This document shows, in pieces, positions 62,787 through 64,000 of a stretch of 64,000 nt of DNA (position 1 is the first letter of the stretch; every line of letters starts with the position of its first letter). This DNA comes from JBGTCD01 sp041749015. GTDB taxonomy: Bacteria > Bacteroidota > Bacteroidia > Cytophagales > Cyclobacteriaceae. The stretch covers positions 1-64,000 of the forward strand of contig JBGTCD010000039.1 of the NCBI GenBank assembly GCA_041749015.1. Reading direction: 5' to 3'. Below the pieces are notes generated by a model that was not told the origin of the DNA, searched no databases, and saw only the letters and a program-made list of their open reading frames with translations. A program made the translations under genes and the position numbers.

Positions 62787-63254
62787 ATGGAGTCAACTAG
62801 TACCAAAAAAAATCCTTTCTATGTTTTGTTCATGGGAAACAATCCCATGGACTTGAGTAAAATTTCTGAGGACATTAAAAACTCAAAGGGTTCTGAAATG
62901 ATCACAGAAGCAGTTTATAATGTAACGGATCTATTTAAAAAAATAAAAGACCTGGCACCTACCTGGATCATCATTGACGAAAATATAGGTCGTAGTAAAT
63001 TAAAAATGGTCACCAATAGATTAAACAGGGAAACACGATCTTCTGATATACCTGTTTCAATATTGAAAAATTCTAATTATCAGGAATCGGGTGTCCTCCA
63101 TGCAGAAGATTTCATACTCAAAGAGGAGATTACCGCTGAGCATCTTTATCCTGCCTTGGTCAATATGCTAAAATTCCGGCGTACCCATGTTTTATTCAAA
63201 GCGATCTACAGAAAAAGAAAAAGACAATTTAAAAATCTCCTTTCAGCAAGTTAA
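62787..63254 (+). CDS. divergent response-regulator receiver-like protein
   Basis: 155 residues. The pattern of alternating beta-strands (FYVLFMGNN, TWIIIDENIG, IPVSILKNSN) and helices recalls a REC domain. The usual acidic pair after strand 1 is missing (GNNPMD), an Asp in IIIDENIG could be the phospho-acceptor, and the conserved Lys region is LKN. A basic C-terminal tail (YRKRKRQFKN) might bind nucleic acid. It may be a pseudo-receiver. No kinase is next to it; it overlaps the convergent protease gene by 4 bp. Confidence 0.45.
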   Translation: MESTSTKKNPFYVLFMGNNPMDLSKISEDIKNSKGSEMITEAVYNVTDLFKKIKDLAPTWIIIDENIGRSKLKMVTNRLNRETRSSDIPVSILKNSNYQESGVLHAEDFILKEEITAEHLYPALVNMLKFRRTHVLFKAIYRKRKRQFKNLLSAS

Positions 63255-64000
63255 AGTCTTGGTTCTAGTTTAAACTCAAACTTCAATATCTCTTCCTTTC
63301 TCTTTATCTCCATTTTTATTTTTTGATTGGGTTTAGAGTTTAAAAAACCATTCATTTCTTCAAGGGTGTAAGTGCCGGCGTTTCTTCCATTCATTTTTAG
63401 TATTTGGTCGCCAGCTTTTAACCCTGCCTTATTGGCAGGGGTATCATCCTGAACAAAGGCAATCATAAAATTTTTGAGTTTTTCCCCCGTAGCCCTTAAT
63501 TCAAGCCCAGAAAGATTGTAATAAAAGGGCTCTGAGAATTTGGGATAACTTAACAAATGGATTTGATCATTAGGATAGTCAATGATTACATGAAACCTGC
63601 TCAATATCATGCCCCCCAATACACCATGTCGTTTTGTTAATGAAAATCTCATACTGTCATAACTTGTATGTAAATCAGGATACCCTGCTATAACACCTGA
63701 TAAGGTAAATGGTCCAATGTGCAAATCACCCGTCCTGGCAATCTTACCATAAATTTCGCCACCAAGGCCCCTTCCAAGATAGGCTTCAATATGTTTTTCA
63801 TTGATTTCTAAGACAGGGTCTGAGCTTAATTGTAGCATAAGCCCAGTGCTGGCACCAGTATCAACTAAGAGTTTAGTTGTTATCCGTTTTTGATCTGATA
63901 CAGTAATTTGCCCTAAGATATAAGGTTTAGTATCATCCACCACTATGGGAATCGAAGCAAAATTTCGCGGAAGATTAAATGCCCCGGGCCTGATAATGGT
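63251..64000 (-). CDS. retropepsin-like aspartyl protease with PDZ domain (5' end outside the window)
   Basis: At least 249 residues; the frame stays open to the right edge, so the start is outside. The pepsin-like catalytic motif is LLVDTGAST, with the catalytic Asp. A PDZ domain follows (residues from about 165 of the visible part: DTPANKAGLKAGDQILKMNG). In related Bacteroidota proteins a signal peptide precedes these domains, implying periplasmic action; the signal cannot be checked here. Substrate unknown. Confidence 0.88.
   Translation of the reverse strand, partial: TIIRPGAFNLPRNFASIPIVVDDTKPYILGQITVSDQKRITTKLLVDTGASTGLMLQLSSDPVLEINEKHIEAYLGRGLGGEIYGKIARTGDLHIGPFTLSGVIAGYPDLHTSYDSMRFSLTKRHGVLGGMILSRFHVIIDYPNDQIHLLSYPKFSEPFYYNLSGLELRATGEKLKNFMIAFVQDDTPANKAGLKAGDQILKMNGRNAGTYTLEEMNGFLNSKPNQKIKMEIKRKEEILKFEFKLEPRL

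Overview
The window looks like chromosome from a free-living member of the Bacteroidota, most likely order Cytophagales. The evidence is a SusC/SusD pair, many lipoproteins and TonB-linked features, promoters of the TTTG-N20-TAnnTTTG type, FG-GAP/VCBS plus ASPIC/UnbV proteins, and the gene order rpsU-xerC-hpf. GC content is moderate to low by eye. I saw no rRNA, tRNA, CRISPR array or insertion sequence.

Region 1 (1-20050, almost all minus strand) is a surface nutrient-acquisition locus. Transcription runs right to left: a SusE-like lipoprotein (19205-19909), susC (15261-18257), susD (13742-15238), a strong hairpin, then a tightly packed series of lipoprotein genes. These are three 1100-residue paralogues with two FG-GAP/VCBS propellers around a central ASPIC/UnbV domain, a small unrecognised lipoprotein, a vanadium-haloperoxidase/PAP2-type protein and a GH37 trehalase. 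Two near-identical LacI-type palindromes lie upstream of susC and of the SusE-like gene. Imperfect direct repeats of about 100 bp (1-109 and 18891-18989) bracket the susC-to-trehalase block. This is the best candidate for an undescribed system: a trehalose- or glucoside-directed Sus-like locus with large propeller lipoproteins and a possible phosphatase or peroxidase.

Region 2 (20151-31737) holds a membrane-anchored dihaem cytochrome c, a membrane-spanning TPR-LuxR regulator, an RlpA-SPOR cell-wall protein, an alpha/beta hydrolase, guaB, a three-gene partner-switching module (8-TM GAF-PP2C phosphatase, STAS antagonist, RsbW-like kinase), a 4-TM membrane protein and a PD40 propeller protein with an OmpA-like end.

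Region 3 (31868-49956) mixes housekeeping and envelope genes: a secreted WD40-caspase protein, tspO, icd, a CAP-domain protein, an alkyltransferase-like protein, glyA-tatC-rpiB, a polytopic membrane protein, rbfA, a LolC/E-type permease, an SNF2 helicase, an LpxL-type acyltransferase, a short-chain dehydrogenase and a predicted outer-membrane protein. A composite intergenic repeat occurs at 37626-37855, and a related copy in the same relative arrangement lies at 18521-18709.

Region 4 (49994-55221, minus) is a nucleotide-sugar operon, ugd-uxs-galE-rfbB-rfbA, whose genes are separated by 4-bp overlaps except for 2 bp between uxs and galE. It makes UDP-glucuronate, UDP-xylose, UDP-galactose and dTDP-4-keto-6-deoxyglucose. 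No glycosyltransferase, rfbC or rfbD is in the window.

Region 5 (55439-64000) holds an acyl-CoA dehydrogenase, rpsU-xerC-hpf ending in a bidirectional terminator, an LPP20-like lipoprotein, and a compact biosynthetic cluster: class I methyltransferase, type III polyketide synthase, UbiA prenyltransferase and geranylgeranyl-reductase-like flavoprotein. The window ends with a degenerate receiver-like protein and an aspartyl protease-PDZ protein cut by the right edge. All functions are read from motifs and context; no database search was run.
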